A stretch of DNA of 64,000 nt from Demequina sp. NBRC 110056 (GCF_002090155.1 NZ_BBRM01000004.1:62001-126000); one strand, 5' to 3'; positions 42,499 to 51,724 are shown, counted from the stretch's first letter. Notes: generated by a model from the letters alone, not told the origin. Made by a program: numbers and translations.

Positions 42499-43343
42499 CC
42501 CTTCACCGCCCCGCCGACGAGGCCCTGGGTCATGCGGCCCTGGACGAACATGAAGAACACGATGACAGGCACGGCGACCAGCGTCGATGCCGCCATGACC
42601 TCGCCCCAGTTGGTCTGGTTGACGGCCGAGTCCTGCAGGAAGCCGCGCAGCCACAGCGGCAGCGTGGCCTTGGTGCCGTCGGGCAGCAGGATCAGCGCGA
42701 CCGCGAACTCGTTCCACGCCTGGAGGAACGCGTAGACGCCGGAGGCGACCAGACCCGGGGCGAGCAGCGGGAACGTGATGCGCATGAAGGCCTGGTTGCG
42801 GCTCAGCCCGTCGACCATGGCAGCCTCCTCGAGCTCCGCCGGGATGCCGGCGACGAAGCCTCGCAGCATCCAGATGGTGAACGGGATGACGGTGGCCGTG
42901 TAGATGAGCGACACGCCCACCACGGTGTTGAGCATGCCGAAGCCGGCGACCATCTTGTACTGCGCGATGAACAGCGCCTCAGCGGGGATCATCTGGATCA
43001 CGAGGACCGCGAGCACGAACGACTTGCGGCCGCGGAACCGGAACCGGGAGATCGCCAGCGCCGCGAGGAACGCGAACGCGATGCACACGATCAGCGTGAG
43101 GAAGGTGATCGCGGCGGACATGCCCAGGGCTCGCAGGAACGTGCCGTCGTCGAGCGCGGACTCGTAGTTCGACAGGCTTCCGCCGAAGGGCAGGAACGTC
43201 GGGGTGAGGCTCTCAAGGGTCGCGCGCGGAAGGAAGGACGAGTTGAGCATCCAGTAGACGGGGAAGGCCCACGCGATGGTCGCGACGAGGGCGATCGTGC
43301 CCCACAACACCTTGGCGGCGGGGCTCTTCTTGGTGGTGTTCAT
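42495..43343 (-). CDS. Carbohydrate ABC transporter permease, MalG type
   Basis: A 282-residue inner-membrane subunit with six helices. The EAA coupling loop is GIPAELEEAAMVDGLSRNQAFMRITFPLLAPGL, typical of carbohydrate importer CUT1 permeases. It overlaps the upstream permease gene and the downstream glucosidase gene by four bases each. Partner ATPase is not encoded in the window. Confidence 0.93.
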   Translation of the reverse strand: MNTTKKSPAAKVLWGTIALVATIAWAFPVYWMLNSSFLPRATLESLTPTFLPFGGSLSNYESALDDGTFLRALGMSAAITFLTLIVCIAFAFLAALAISRFRFRGRKSFVLAVLVIQMIPAEALFIAQYKMVAGFGMLNTVVGVSLIYTATVIPFTIWMLRGFVAGIPAELEEAAMVDGLSRNQAFMRITFPLLAPGLVASGVYAFLQAWNEFAVALILLPDGTKATLPLWLRGFLQDSAVNQTNWGEVMAASTLVAVPVIVFFMFVQGRMTQGLVGGAVKG

Positions 43344-44308
43344 GACTGCTCGTCCTCCTTGAGGAGCTGGCGCACGTAGACCCAGGACAGGCCGAGCGTG
43401 AGGATCATCACGACGATCGACGCGGTGGCCGCGAGGCCGAAGTCCTGAGATCCAGTGCCGAGCTTGTAGATGTAGGTGCCGAGCAGGTCGTACTGCGAGC
43501 CGAACGAGCCCGCGTCCTGCAGCAGCTGGATCTGCGCGAACACGCGCAGGTCCCAGATCAGCTGGAGCAGGAACACGATCGACAGCACCGGCTTGATGAT
43601 CGGCAGGATGATGCGCCGCGTCATCTGGAACCCGGAGGCCCCGTCGAGCTGGGCGGCCTCGAGCACCTCGTCGTTGACCTGGGTGAAGCCCGCGTAGGCA
43701 GAGAAGGCGACGAACGGCACGGAATACCAGGTGATGATGATCGACGCGACGGCGAAGAAGCTCCAGGGGTTGATGAGCCAGTCGTGGCCGATGAGGTCCA
43801 CGCCGGGGATGAGGCTCAGGAGGTAGTTGACGATGCCGTTGCGGTCATCGAACAGCCACGTCCAGACAGTCATGTAGGCGACGACCGGCATCGCCCATGC
43901 CAGGAGCAGCGCGATCTGCAGCGTGAGCCGCAGGCCCTTGCCGGTGTTCTTCATGACGAGGGCGAGCCCGATGCCGAGCACCATGGTCGCGGCCGCGGTG
44001 ACGACGCAGAACGCGACGGACTTCAGGACGATGATCCAGAAGCCCGAGTCGGTCAGCATCTCGGTGTAGTTCTGGAGGCCCACGAACTCGGCGGCCTGGC
44101 CGAACTGCTGCGCGAGTCCGTACTCCTTGAAGGAGGTGATGAACTGCCAGATCAGCGGGTAGCCGGTGCCGACGACCACGACGACGATCGCGGGGATGAT
44201 GAGCCAGTAGGGAAGCTTGGTCTTCCCACGGCGCTTGCGCGGAGCGGGCGGGTCCTGGAGCCCGGGGGGCTGGACCTCTGCCGGCGGTGCGACGGCGGGT
44301 GCGGACAT
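43340..44308 (-). CDS. Carbohydrate ABC transporter permease, MalF type
   Basis: A 322-residue inner-membrane subunit. A Pro/Ala-rich and basic cytoplasmic N-terminus of about 40 residues (PRKRRGKTKLPYW) is followed by six helices and the EAA loop VNDEVLEAAQLDGASGFQMTRRIILPIIKPVL. ATG 44308 has AAAGG 8 bases upstream and is preferred to the in-frame codon at 44356. Works with the MalG-type permease and the binding lipoprotein. Confidence 0.93.
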   Translation of the reverse strand: MSAPAVAPPAEVQPPGLQDPPAPRKRRGKTKLPYWLIIPAIVVVVVGTGYPLIWQFITSFKEYGLAQQFGQAAEFVGLQNYTEMLTDSGFWIIVLKSVAFCVVTAAATMVLGIGLALVMKNTGKGLRLTLQIALLLAWAMPVVAYMTVWTWLFDDRNGIVNYLLSLIPGVDLIGHDWLINPWSFFAVASIIITWYSVPFVAFSAYAGFTQVNDEVLEAAQLDGASGFQMTRRIILPIIKPVLSIVFLLQLIWDLRVFAQIQLLQDAGSFGSQYDLLGTYIYKLGTGSQDFGLAATASIVVMILTLGLSWVYVRQLLKEDEQS

Positions 44309-44413
44309 GGCGGAGCCTTTCGAGCAATGCGGTGGCGTGGGCGACACGAGGCTCATGCCTCAAGTGTCAGCGGGGTCGGCGGGCCGATGCGCGCCGTGAG
44401 GGTGTCGCGTGCG

Positions 44414-44431
44414 GCGGGGCCGTGGCCCCGC
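44414..44431 (-). terminator. Short hairpin in the binding-protein/permease gap
   Basis: GCGGGGCC (44414-44421) pairs GGCCCCGC (44424-44431) across a 2-base loop; such a tight loop may open by one or two pairs. Lies between the binding-protein gene and the permease gene. Confidence 0.4.
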
Positions 44432-44467
44432 ACGGGTGGGGCTCCTGGGCCCCAGAGTCTCGGGGGG

Positions 44468-44502
44468 TCCCGGCCCGGACGCGGGGGACGTCCGGGCCGG
44501 GA
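44468..44502 (-). terminator. Strong hairpin after the sugar-binding gene
   Basis: A perfect 13-bp stem, TCCCGGCCCGGAC (44468-44480) with GTCCGGGCCGGGA (44490-44502), and a 9-base loop. It begins 10 bases after the binding-protein stop on the minus strand. No T-tract. It likely limits read-through into the permeases, as for the transporter at 3129-3207. Confidence 0.65.
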
Positions 44503-44512
44503 GCCGAGGGGG

Positions 44513-45850
44513 TCAGCTGTTCAGCTGAGGGGTGATCTGCTCGTCGTACTCAGCAGCCAGGGCGGCGATGTCGCCACCCTCGGCGACCTTCTGGAAGAAC
44601 TCCTCCAGCAGGCCCGAGCCCTCGACGGCGGCCCAGCCCGGCGCGGCCGGGGTGAGCTTCGACACCTGAGCGGTGTCCCAGGCGATCTGACGGAAGTCGT
44701 CGGTCACGAACGAGTCCTTCGCGTTCACGTTCGCGGGGCCGAGACCGTTCTCACCGAGGAGGTTCTGGTACTCGTCCGAGAAGATGATCCGCAGCAGGTC
44801 GCGCGAGCCCTCCTGGTTGGCCGAGGTGGCCGAGATGCCGATGTTCGAGCCACCGGCGAAGACGGGGGCGAGGCCACCGTCGATCCCGGGCAGGCCGTAC
44901 GCGGTGTTCGCCGCGTCGTCCCACGCGAGGACGGGGTTGCCGTCGTCGTCGGTCTCGCCGGTCGGCATGCCGATGCAGCAGGAGGCCCAGGACGGAGCCA
45001 TCGAGGCCGCAGCAGCGGTGCCCGCGAGGGTGTCATCGTTGATGATGAAGTAGTTGTCCGCGTCGGTGTCGTTCGCAGCCGCGATCGACGCCGTCTGGAA
45101 CATCTCCTGCCACTGGGCGATGCCCTCCTGGCTCTCGGGGCTCGACAGGGTCGACACCCACTGGTCGCCGTCCTTCGCGGCGAGGTCGCCGCCGTTGGCG
45201 AAGATCCAGGAGATGGCGTTGCGCCAGTCCTGGCCACCCAGGTAGAGACCGCCGATGCCCTGCTCCTTGAGCGAGGCGTGGACCTCGGTCACCTCGGCGA
45301 GCGTGGTGGGCACGGAGACGCCGCCCTGCTCGTAGAGGTCAGCGCGCGCCCACATGTTGCGCGAGCCGAAGTAGTACGGGAGGGCGTAGGGGGTGCCGTC
45401 GACCGAGCCGACCTCGGTGAACGAGGGGAGCAGGTCGTCGCCGCCGAGCTCGTCGTACACGTCCGACAGGTCCGCGAACGCGCCGACCGCGGTGAAGGTG
45501 GGCGCCCAGGTGTTGCCGATCTCGACGACGTCGGGGGTGTTCGCGGCGTCCGGGAGAGCGGTCGTGAGCTTGGGCAGCGCGTCGCCCCAGGCGACGGCCT
45601 CGACGGACAGCGTGCCGCCGTTGACCTCGGTGTACTGCTCCTCGAGGTACGTCACGAGCGCCTCGGGGGTGTCAGGAGCACCCATCAGCCACAGGGTGAT
45701 GTCCTGCGCGACGGTCTCGGTGGGGGTCTCCGAACCGGTGTCGGTGGGCTCGGTGGTCGACTCGTCGTCGGATCCGGACGACGAGCATCCTGCGAGGACG
45801 ATGGCGGAGGCGGCCGCGAAGGCCACCGCACCGCTTGTCATCTTCTTCAT
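44513..45850 (-). CDS. Sugar-binding lipoprotein of a CUT1-type ABC importer
   Basis: A 445-residue family-1 solute-binding protein. Signal with lipobox LAGC-SSSGSDD, then a Thr/Glu/Ser-rich linker to about residue 50. The SBP_bac_1 fold shows TLWLMGAPDT, DVVEIGNTWAPTF, TPYALPYYFGSRNMWARADLY and GGSNIGISATSANQEGSRDLL. The context (GlcNAc catabolic genes) suggests GlcNAc, chitobiose or a muropeptide sugar as ligand. AAGGAA lies 8 bases before the ATG. Confidence 0.93.
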   Translation of the reverse strand: MKKMTSGAVAFAAASAIVLAGCSSSGSDDESTTEPTDTGSETPTETVAQDITLWLMGAPDTPEALVTYLEEQYTEVNGGTLSVEAVAWGDALPKLTTALPDAANTPDVVEIGNTWAPTFTAVGAFADLSDVYDELGGDDLLPSFTEVGSVDGTPYALPYYFGSRNMWARADLYEQGGVSVPTTLAEVTEVHASLKEQGIGGLYLGGQDWRNAISWIFANGGDLAAKDGDQWVSTLSSPESQEGIAQWQEMFQTASIAAANDTDADNYFIINDDTLAGTAAAASMAPSWASCCIGMPTGETDDDGNPVLAWDDAANTAYGLPGIDGGLAPVFAGGSNIGISATSANQEGSRDLLRIIFSDEYQNLLGENGLGPANVNAKDSFVTDDFRQIAWDTAQVSKLTPAAPGWAAVEGSGLLEEFFQKVAEGGDIAALAAEYDEQITPQLNS

Positions 45851-45918
45851 TGATCTGCTTCCTTCTCTTGTGTGTGTGCCGTCCGTGACCCGTGGGCCAC
45901 GTCGTTGTGGTGCGAGGG

Positions 45919-47124
45919 TCAGGAGACCCCCAGCTGTCCGGTGAGGACCATGACCACGGCCCCGAGCACGACGATGTCGCGCCCGAGCGTGGTCATCCGC
46001 AGGGTCAGATCGCCGTGGAGTTCGGCCATCGTCCGACTGCGGAGCGTCTCGGAGGTTCCCTCGAGGAGAGACCCACCGAGCACATTCAAGGGACCGGCGA
46101 GGACGACCTCGCCGAGGTTGAGCGCGCCGACGACGGGGCCGAGCGAGATACCCAGCCGCTCCCCCGCCTCGCGCAGCACGGCCTCGCGCTCGGCGTCGGA
46201 GGTCGCGGCCGTGAGGCGCGCCTCCAGTCGCGGGGTCGCGAGCCAGGTCTCGAGGCAGCCGTGCTTGCCGCACGCGCACTCGTCGCCGCCATCGGTGCCG
46301 ACGACGACGTGGCCGATCTCGCCAGCGGCGAAGCCCGAACCGTAGACGAGCTGTCCGCCCACGACGATGCCGGAGCCCACACCGCGACCGACGCGCACGA
46401 GCATCATGTCGGCGTCAGCCCCGCCGAAGGATCGCTCGCCGACGGCCGCCATGTTCGCGTCGTTCGCCACCTGCACGGGAAGGTCGTAGCGCTCTCCGAT
46501 GATCCGCTGCATCGGCAGGTCCTGCCAGTGCAGGTTGGGAGCGCTGACGACGGTGCCGTCGAGGTCGACGATGCCGGGGCTGCCGATGCCGATGCCGATG
46601 ACCGGCGCCGATGCGCGTGCCAGCAGCTCGTCGAGGAGCGCGCATACGGCGTCGAGCGCGGCGTCGCCGGTCACGCCGGCGACGGACGCCTCGGCGCGCT
46701 CGAGCACCGTGCCGTCGAGGTTCGTGACGACGCCACGGAACGCGGCGTTGTGCGAGAGGTCGAGGCCGATGATCGAGAACCCCGAGCGGTTGATGTCCAG
46801 CAGCGTCGCCGGCTTGCCGGGGCGCGAGTCCGGTCGGATGCCGAGCTCGACGACCAGGTTCTCCTCGATGAGGTCCGCGACGAGGTCGGAGATGGTCACT
46901 CGGGTCAGGCCCACCTCGCGGGCGAGGTCTGCCCGGCTCTGACCGCCGCTGCGGTAGAGCGCCTGGAGGACCAGTGCGCGGTTGTGACGACGGGCGTGCT
47001 CGGGACGAACCCGGGCCCCGGGGCGCACCGTGGCGGCATGCGCGCGGGGCCGGCCCTGGCGGGCCTGGCCGAGCTGCTGCGCTCGGTTCGCGGCGGTCGT
47101 GCGACGCGCCTCATCAGTCGTCAT
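45919..47124 (-). CDS. ROK-family transcriptional repressor (NagC-like)
   Basis: A 401-residue regulator. A basic N-terminal extension (~40 residues) leads into a winged helix-turn-helix at about 45-100 (NRALVLQALYRSGGQSRADLAREVGLTRVTISDLVADL). The ROK sugar-binding domain retains the zinc motif CACGKHGC after GEIGHVVVG. It should release DNA on binding GlcNAc or GlcNAc-6-P. A perfect palindrome lies 7 bases upstream of its start, so it represses itself and probably the operon that follows 68 bases downstream. Confidence 0.92.
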   Translation of the reverse strand: MTTDEARRTTAANRAQQLGQARQGRPRAHAATVRPGARVRPEHARRHNRALVLQALYRSGGQSRADLAREVGLTRVTISDLVADLIEENLVVELGIRPDSRPGKPATLLDINRSGFSIIGLDLSHNAAFRGVVTNLDGTVLERAEASVAGVTGDAALDAVCALLDELLARASAPVIGIGIGSPGIVDLDGTVVSAPNLHWQDLPMQRIIGERYDLPVQVANDANMAAVGERSFGGADADMMLVRVGRGVGSGIVVGGQLVYGSGFAAGEIGHVVVGTDGGDECACGKHGCLETWLATPRLEARLTAATSDAEREAVLREAGERLGISLGPVVGALNLGEVVLAGPLNVLGGSLLEGTSETLRSRTMAELHGDLTLRMTTLGRDIVVLGAVVMVLTGQLGVS

Positions 47125-47130
47125 GGTTAG

Positions 47131-47147
47131 TTAGTAAAGGTTACTAA
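47131..47147. promoter_or_regulatory. Palindromic operator upstream of the ROK repressor
   Basis: TTAGTAA-AGG-TTACTAA, a perfect 7-bp dyad with a 3-base centre, extended by GGTTAGT on the left and ACC on the right. It is strikingly AT-rich for this genome and resembles ROK/NagC-type sites. No second copy was found in front of the binding-protein gene, which supports transcription of the whole operon from here. Confidence 0.7.
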
Positions 47148-47259
47148 CCAATGTCGCGCAAGTCCGTCGGAACGATTCGATCGCGACTGTTACCGATCCG
47201 TGACCATTCGGCGGGCTTGATATTCTTGGCTCTCCCCATCGCACCGAGGAGTCACCCGC

Positions 47260-47928
47260 ATGCCCGTGCTGCGCAAGGACGGGGCGGCACTGCTGTTCGT
47301 CCACATCCCCAAGACCGGAGGCGGCTCCGTCGAGGCCGCGTTCAAGGACGCCGGTTGGACGATGGACTTCTTCGACCATCGCAGCAGCCCCGGCAGCGTC
47401 AACGCGCTCCGCCGCAACAGCCCTCAGCACACGCACGCCGCCGACCTCGAGCGCATCTTCCGCATCGACCAGTTCGACGCCGTGTTCTCCTTCGTGCGCG
47501 ATCCCCTGGCGCGGATGCGATCGGAGTACGTCTGGCGCAAGCGCAAGCAGGAGAGCATCGACGCCTCGGGCAAGGCGTTCGAGAAGTGGCTGCGATCGAC
47601 GTTCCGCCGCACGCTCAACGACCCGTGGCTCCACGACAACCACATGCGGCCGCAGGTCGAGTTCATGGTCACGGGCGCTCGCAACCTCCGTGTGGAGGAC
47701 GGCATCGCGGCCGGGCTCGCGCATCTGGCCGACCTCACAGGGCTTAACCTCCCCCGGTCGGTGCCGCGGGCCCATCGCGGCGCAGACGTGACGGGAGTCC
47801 GCCCCGCGGACATCGAGGTCACGGCGCGCGCCGCGCGCCTCGTGGGCGAGTTCTACGCCGAGGACTACAGGCGCCTCGGCTACGAACGGCCAGACCCGCC
47901 TCGCACCCGTGGGGACCGCACAAGGTGA
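47260..47928 (+). CDS. Sulfotransferase-family protein
   Basis: A 222-residue enzyme predicted to transfer sulfate from PAPS to a carbohydrate. The 5'-phosphosulfate loop is LLFVHIPKTGGGS (about residues 11-23). The 3'-phosphate site is FSFVRDPLARMRSEYVWR, as in the heparan-sulfate 2-O-type sulfotransferase family. A GAGGAG ribosome site precedes the ATG. It opens the plus-strand side of the surface-polymer locus. A TATTCT box at 47221-47226 may be its promoter. Confidence 0.83.
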   Translation: MPVLRKDGAALLFVHIPKTGGGSVEAAFKDAGWTMDFFDHRSSPGSVNALRRNSPQHTHAADLERIFRIDQFDAVFSFVRDPLARMRSEYVWRKRKQESIDASGKAFEKWLRSTFRRTLNDPWLHDNHMRPQVEFMVTGARNLRVEDGIAAGLAHLADLTGLNLPRSVPRAHRGADVTGVRPADIEVTARAARLVGEFYAEDYRRLGYERPDPPRTRGDRTR

Positions 47929-48024
47929 CCCAGTCCCGGTGAAGACCACCGCCACGAGCCCCTCCTCGGGCCCTGCGCCGGTACCCTTGTCTCGCCCGCT
48001 CCCGACCGCAAAGGACGCCATATC

Positions 48025-49473
48025 GTGAAGGTCGTATTGCTCGGCGACATCGGCTGGCACGGCCTGTACCACTTGGGTGACGAGGCGATGACGGAGGCCG
48101 CGATCGACGCGCTGCGGTCACGGGGCATCGACGACATCACCCTGGTCGCCGGTGAACCGGATGCCGCCGAGAAGTTCTACGGCCTCCCGAGCGTCCCGCG
48201 CATCGGCTTCCGCGCATCCTGGAGCAGGGCACGCAACGACGAGCATCTCGAGGACTCGATGCGCGTCGCGACACAGGGACGCTTCGAGGAGCGCTCGAGC
48301 TACAGCGCGATTCGCGAGTGCGATGCCCTGATCATCGCGGGCGGCGGCAACATGAACAGCCGCGACTACCACCTCCTGTACGAGCGGCTCGCGAGCGTCC
48401 GCATCGCACGTGCGTTCGGACGGCCGGTCTACGTCACCAGCCAGACGGTCGGCCCGATCCTCGATGAGCCCGACCGCGAACGCGTGATCGAGATCGCTCA
48501 GTCCTCACGCGCCTTCGGGTGCCGCGAAGCGACGACCGCGAGCCTCATCCGGCAGCATGCGACCAGCCCAGCCGTCGTGCACGAGACCCTCGACGACGCG
48601 GTTCTGCTCGACGCAGACGACGAGGCGCGCGCTGGAGCCGCGGAGATCAGCGCGAGCGACAACTTCGTGGTCGCGTCCTTCACGTGGCACTCAGGGAACA
48701 CCTGGGGCAGCCTCGACCGGTACTACGCGGACCTTGCGCGCATCAGCGCGCGCATCGCCTCGGATCACGGCGTCGACGTGCTTCTCGTTCCGCACGCCGG
48801 ATCGTTCGAGCCCGACGACCGATCCCGCGATCTGGAGAGCAACGCACGCATCGAGTCGCTCGCGTCGTCGCCGAGGGTGCGAGCTACGCGCATGGTGACG
48901 GCTCGTGAGGACGTCGCGCTTCTCGAGCGCGCGCGGCTGTCCATCTCGACTCGCTATCACCCGGCAGTGTTCGCGCCGGCGGTGGTGACCCCCGCGATCA
49001 CGATCGCCCCGTCGTACTACTCGAGCATTCGCATGCGTGGCGCGCTGCGCAACGTCGGGCTGGAACGCTTCGTCGTCAACACCAGCTCCATCGACCTGCT
49101 GCCCCAGGCCGTCGCCGAGGCGCTCTCCCTCGACGCACGGCTCAAGGACCACCTGGAGGGAGCCTCACGACATGCGCGCGGGCTCCAGAACTCGTGGTGG
49201 GATGCGATCGTCGCATCCATCCGAGAGGGCTCGCCCGTCGCCTTCGACACGTCTCCCCGCTACGCAAGCTTCGAGCCCAGCGGAGAGTGGAGCACCGCCA
49301 ACGAGACCATCACACCCGTCTATGAGCAACTCGCTCGGACCGCGGACACTGTGATCCAGTCACGCGCCCGCATCGCTGCGCTGGAGCGTGAGCTCGCCAC
49401 CGCACAGGCCTCGGTCGAGCGCTACCGGAGCCGCAAGGTCATCCAGATGCTGGACCGGCGCTCACGGCGCTGA
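48025..49473 (+). CDS. Polysaccharide pyruvyl transferase family protein
   Basis: A 482-residue enzyme likely to add a pyruvate ketal to a wall polysaccharide. The family's glycine-rich start is VVLLGDIGWHGLYHLGDEAM, with DALIIAGGGNMNS, YVTSQTVGPI and the conserved SxRxH motif in LSISTRYHPAVFAP. After about residue 440 a heptad-type coiled coil (RIAALERELATAQASVERY) ends in basic RKVIQMLDRRSRR, perhaps an oligomerisation or membrane-association tail. GTG start with AAAGGA 9 bases upstream. Pyruvylated wall polymers anchor SLH-domain proteins in Firmicutes; two SLH proteins are encoded 10 kb away. Confidence 0.87.
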   Translation: MKVVLLGDIGWHGLYHLGDEAMTEAAIDALRSRGIDDITLVAGEPDAAEKFYGLPSVPRIGFRASWSRARNDEHLEDSMRVATQGRFEERSSYSAIRECDALIIAGGGNMNSRDYHLLYERLASVRIARAFGRPVYVTSQTVGPILDEPDRERVIEIAQSSRAFGCREATTASLIRQHATSPAVVHETLDDAVLLDADDEARAGAAEISASDNFVVASFTWHSGNTWGSLDRYYADLARISARIASDHGVDVLLVPHAGSFEPDDRSRDLESNARIESLASSPRVRATRMVTAREDVALLERARLSISTRYHPAVFAPAVVTPAITIAPSYYSSIRMRGALRNVGLERFVVNTSSIDLLPQAVAEALSLDARLKDHLEGASRHARGLQNSWWDAIVASIREGSPVAFDTSPRYASFEPSGEWSTANETITPVYEQLARTADTVIQSRARIAALERELATAQASVERYRSRKVIQMLDRRSRR

Positions 49474-49484
49474 GGGCCGCTGAC

Positions 49485-51686
49485 TCAACTCTGGCGGTCG
49501 AGCATCCACGACGTGAGATGCGGCACTGGCTCGCGCCGGCGCGACGGAGGTGTGACGCCGTCCACGACACGGGTCACGATGTCCTGCGCGGCCGTGCCCT
49601 GGTCGAACTCGCCGAAGATCGCGGCGAACCGCTCAAGGCGGCCGCGATTCTTCGGGTCGTCGTACTCGCGCGCCTCGAGGATGCGCGCGAGCTCTTCGCT
49701 GGACCGCGCGACGGCGCCAGGTGCGTCGACCGTGATGTCGAAGTACGTTCCACGGTGCTCGGAGTAGCGTTCCCAGTCGTAGGCGAAGACCACGATGGGA
49801 CGGCGGAGGTTGGAGAAGTCGAACATCGCGCTGGAGTAGTCGGTGACCATGACGTCTGCCGCGAGGTACAGATCATCGACCTTCGCATAGTCCGAGACGT
49901 CCCGCACAGACGCACCCAAGCGCGAGCCCTCGCCGGCGCTCGCGAAGTAGTGCGAGCGCACGAGGAGCACATCGGTCTCGCCGAGCGACGCGGTCACGGC
50001 GTCGAGATCGGGCTCGTCGGCATCCATCTGGTCTTCAGGCCGGAACGTGGGCATGTAGAGGATGACGCGCTGACCCGGCGCGACACCCACGCGCTCGCGG
50101 GCAGCGGCGACGTCTGCTTCCGACGCGTTCACCAAGGCATCGTTGCGGGGATATCCGTACTCGAGGGTGGTGCACCGGACGGGGTAGCTGTGCTGCCAGA
50201 CCTCCGTCGAGTACGAGTTCGACACGACGGAGAAGTCCCAGTTCGAGCAGCGCCGCAGAAGGCCGTCACGCCACTCCGGAGTCTTTCCACGCTCCTCGAC
50301 CCCCATGAGCTTGAGCGGTGTGCCGTGGTGAAGCTGAGTCAGCACCTGGCCGCCGCGCTTGCGCCACCAGCCGGGCAGGTTCGCGTCGACGAACAGATAC
50401 TTCGCGCGAGCGAGCGCGAGGAAGTGCTCCCGAGACCCGTGGGCGACATAGTCGATGTCGGCCGGCACCTTGCCCGTCTCGGCAGGGGTCACGAGCCAGA
50501 CGATCGAGAGATCAGGGTGGGTGCGACGAAGCTCACGGTCGACCGCAAGGCAGTTCAGGCTGGGAGCGCGCCCCCAGAGGTTCTCCATGACGACCAGGTT
50601 CTCGTCGACGCGTGTCGCGGCGACCGTGGCTCGGTAGGCGATCCGGCGCTGCTGCGACCGCTTGAGCGAGCGAGCCACGCTCCTTGCCAGCGTGCGCGAT
50701 CGCTCTCGCGCAGCGCGCGCGGCGCTGCGAGAGCGCACCTGGCGCTCGAAGGTCGCGAACGTCCCTTCCCAGATCCATCGCATCTCGCGCGCCTGGTGCC
50801 CCTCCGCGGGCGGCTCGTAGCCGGCGGGAGCGTGCGCGCGGACGGATTGCTGCACGCGTTCGAAGAACTCGCGTCGACGCGCTGCCGGGATGCGCGCGCG
50901 CTGGTGCGAGGCGAGCGTCGAGAGGTTGCGGAACGCGCAGTCGAAGATCATGCGCCTCTCGACAGGATCGAGGTCGTACTCGGCGAGAATCGACATCAAG
51001 CGGTCGAACTGGTCGACGATCTCGATATGGCGCGCGTCCGTGCTGCGCAGGATCGAGCCCGAACCCCGCTGGCGATACATGTACAGCGGCGCATCGACGG
51101 GCGCGATGGAGCGAGCCTGGGACAGCAGCGGGTACGTCCACGGGATGTCCTCGTAGTAGCCGCGGGGGAACGTGAGCCCCACCTCGGCGAGGAAGTCGCG
51201 CCGGTACGCCTTGTTCCACGCGACGTTCAGGACCGTGTAGATGTCCAGCCGCTCGCTGGCGCGGAAAGGCTCGAATCCTGCGAGCGGGCCGCGGATGATC
51301 CCCTCTTCGCGCTTGCCATTCGGATACAGGCGCGCGTACCCGAACATCACGATGTCAGGGTGATGCGCGTCGACGCTTGCGCGAATCTGCGCGAACGCTC
51401 CTGGAGCGAAGTAGTCGTCGCCATCGAGGAAGAGCACGTAGTCGCCGACAGCATGCTTGAGGCCCAGGTTGCGCGCCTCGCCGAGTCCAGAGTTGACGTC
51501 CGGTCGCACCACTCGCACGGTGGGGTGGGTGTCCGCGAGAGCGTCGGCCAGCTCGGCCGTTCCATCGGTCGAGCGATCGTCCACGACGATCACCTCGGTG
51601 TCGTCCTCGTGCGCGACCGAGCTCACTGCCTGGCGCAGGTAGCCCTGCACGTTGTAGGCCGGGACGACCACTGAGAACTTGACCAT
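49485..51686 (-). CDS. Bifunctional GT2 glycosyltransferase / glycerophosphotransferase, copy A
   Basis: A 733-residue fusion. Residues 1-230 are a GT-A family 2 domain (SVVVPAYNVQGYLRQAVSSV, VIVVDDRSTDGT, metal site FLDGDDYF). A helical linker rich in Arg (residues about 290-340) follows. From about 360 the CDP-glycerol glycerophosphotransferase domain shows QLHHGTPLKLMGVEERG, GYPRNDAL, VMVTDYSSAMFDF and RRPIVVFAYDWERY. The enzyme could add both a sugar and a polyol phosphate to a teichoic-acid-like polymer. A second, related fusion lies just upstream (51725-53932). The genes face the pyruvyl transferase with an 11-base gap. Confidence 0.9.
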   Translation of the reverse strand: MVKFSVVVPAYNVQGYLRQAVSSVAHEDDTEVIVVDDRSTDGTAELADALADTHPTVRVVRPDVNSGLGEARNLGLKHAVGDYVLFLDGDDYFAPGAFAQIRASVDAHHPDIVMFGYARLYPNGKREEGIIRGPLAGFEPFRASERLDIYTVLNVAWNKAYRRDFLAEVGLTFPRGYYEDIPWTYPLLSQARSIAPVDAPLYMYRQRGSGSILRSTDARHIEIVDQFDRLMSILAEYDLDPVERRMIFDCAFRNLSTLASHQRARIPAARRREFFERVQQSVRAHAPAGYEPPAEGHQAREMRWIWEGTFATFERQVRSRSAARAARERSRTLARSVARSLKRSQQRRIAYRATVAATRVDENLVVMENLWGRAPSLNCLAVDRELRRTHPDLSIVWLVTPAETGKVPADIDYVAHGSREHFLALARAKYLFVDANLPGWWRKRGGQVLTQLHHGTPLKLMGVEERGKTPEWRDGLLRRCSNWDFSVVSNSYSTEVWQHSYPVRCTTLEYGYPRNDALVNASEADVAAARERVGVAPGQRVILYMPTFRPEDQMDADEPDLDAVTASLGETDVLLVRSHYFASAGEGSRLGASVRDVSDYAKVDDLYLAADVMVTDYSSAMFDFSNLRRPIVVFAYDWERYSEHRGTYFDITVDAPGAVARSSEELARILEAREYDDPKNRGRLERFAAIFGEFDQGTAAQDIVTRVVDGVTPPSRRREPVPHLTSWMLDRQS

Positions 51687-51724
51687 GGCGGCCTTGACGA
51701 CTCCTTGCTCGCGAGAGGGGGGAA

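Noticed and set aside
47131-47147. The ROK operator also serving the sulfotransferase gene
   Set aside because: The palindrome is 113 bases upstream of the sulfotransferase start, whose likely -10 box lies 74 bases further on; function links it to the GlcNAc operon, so control of the sulfotransferase is not claimed.
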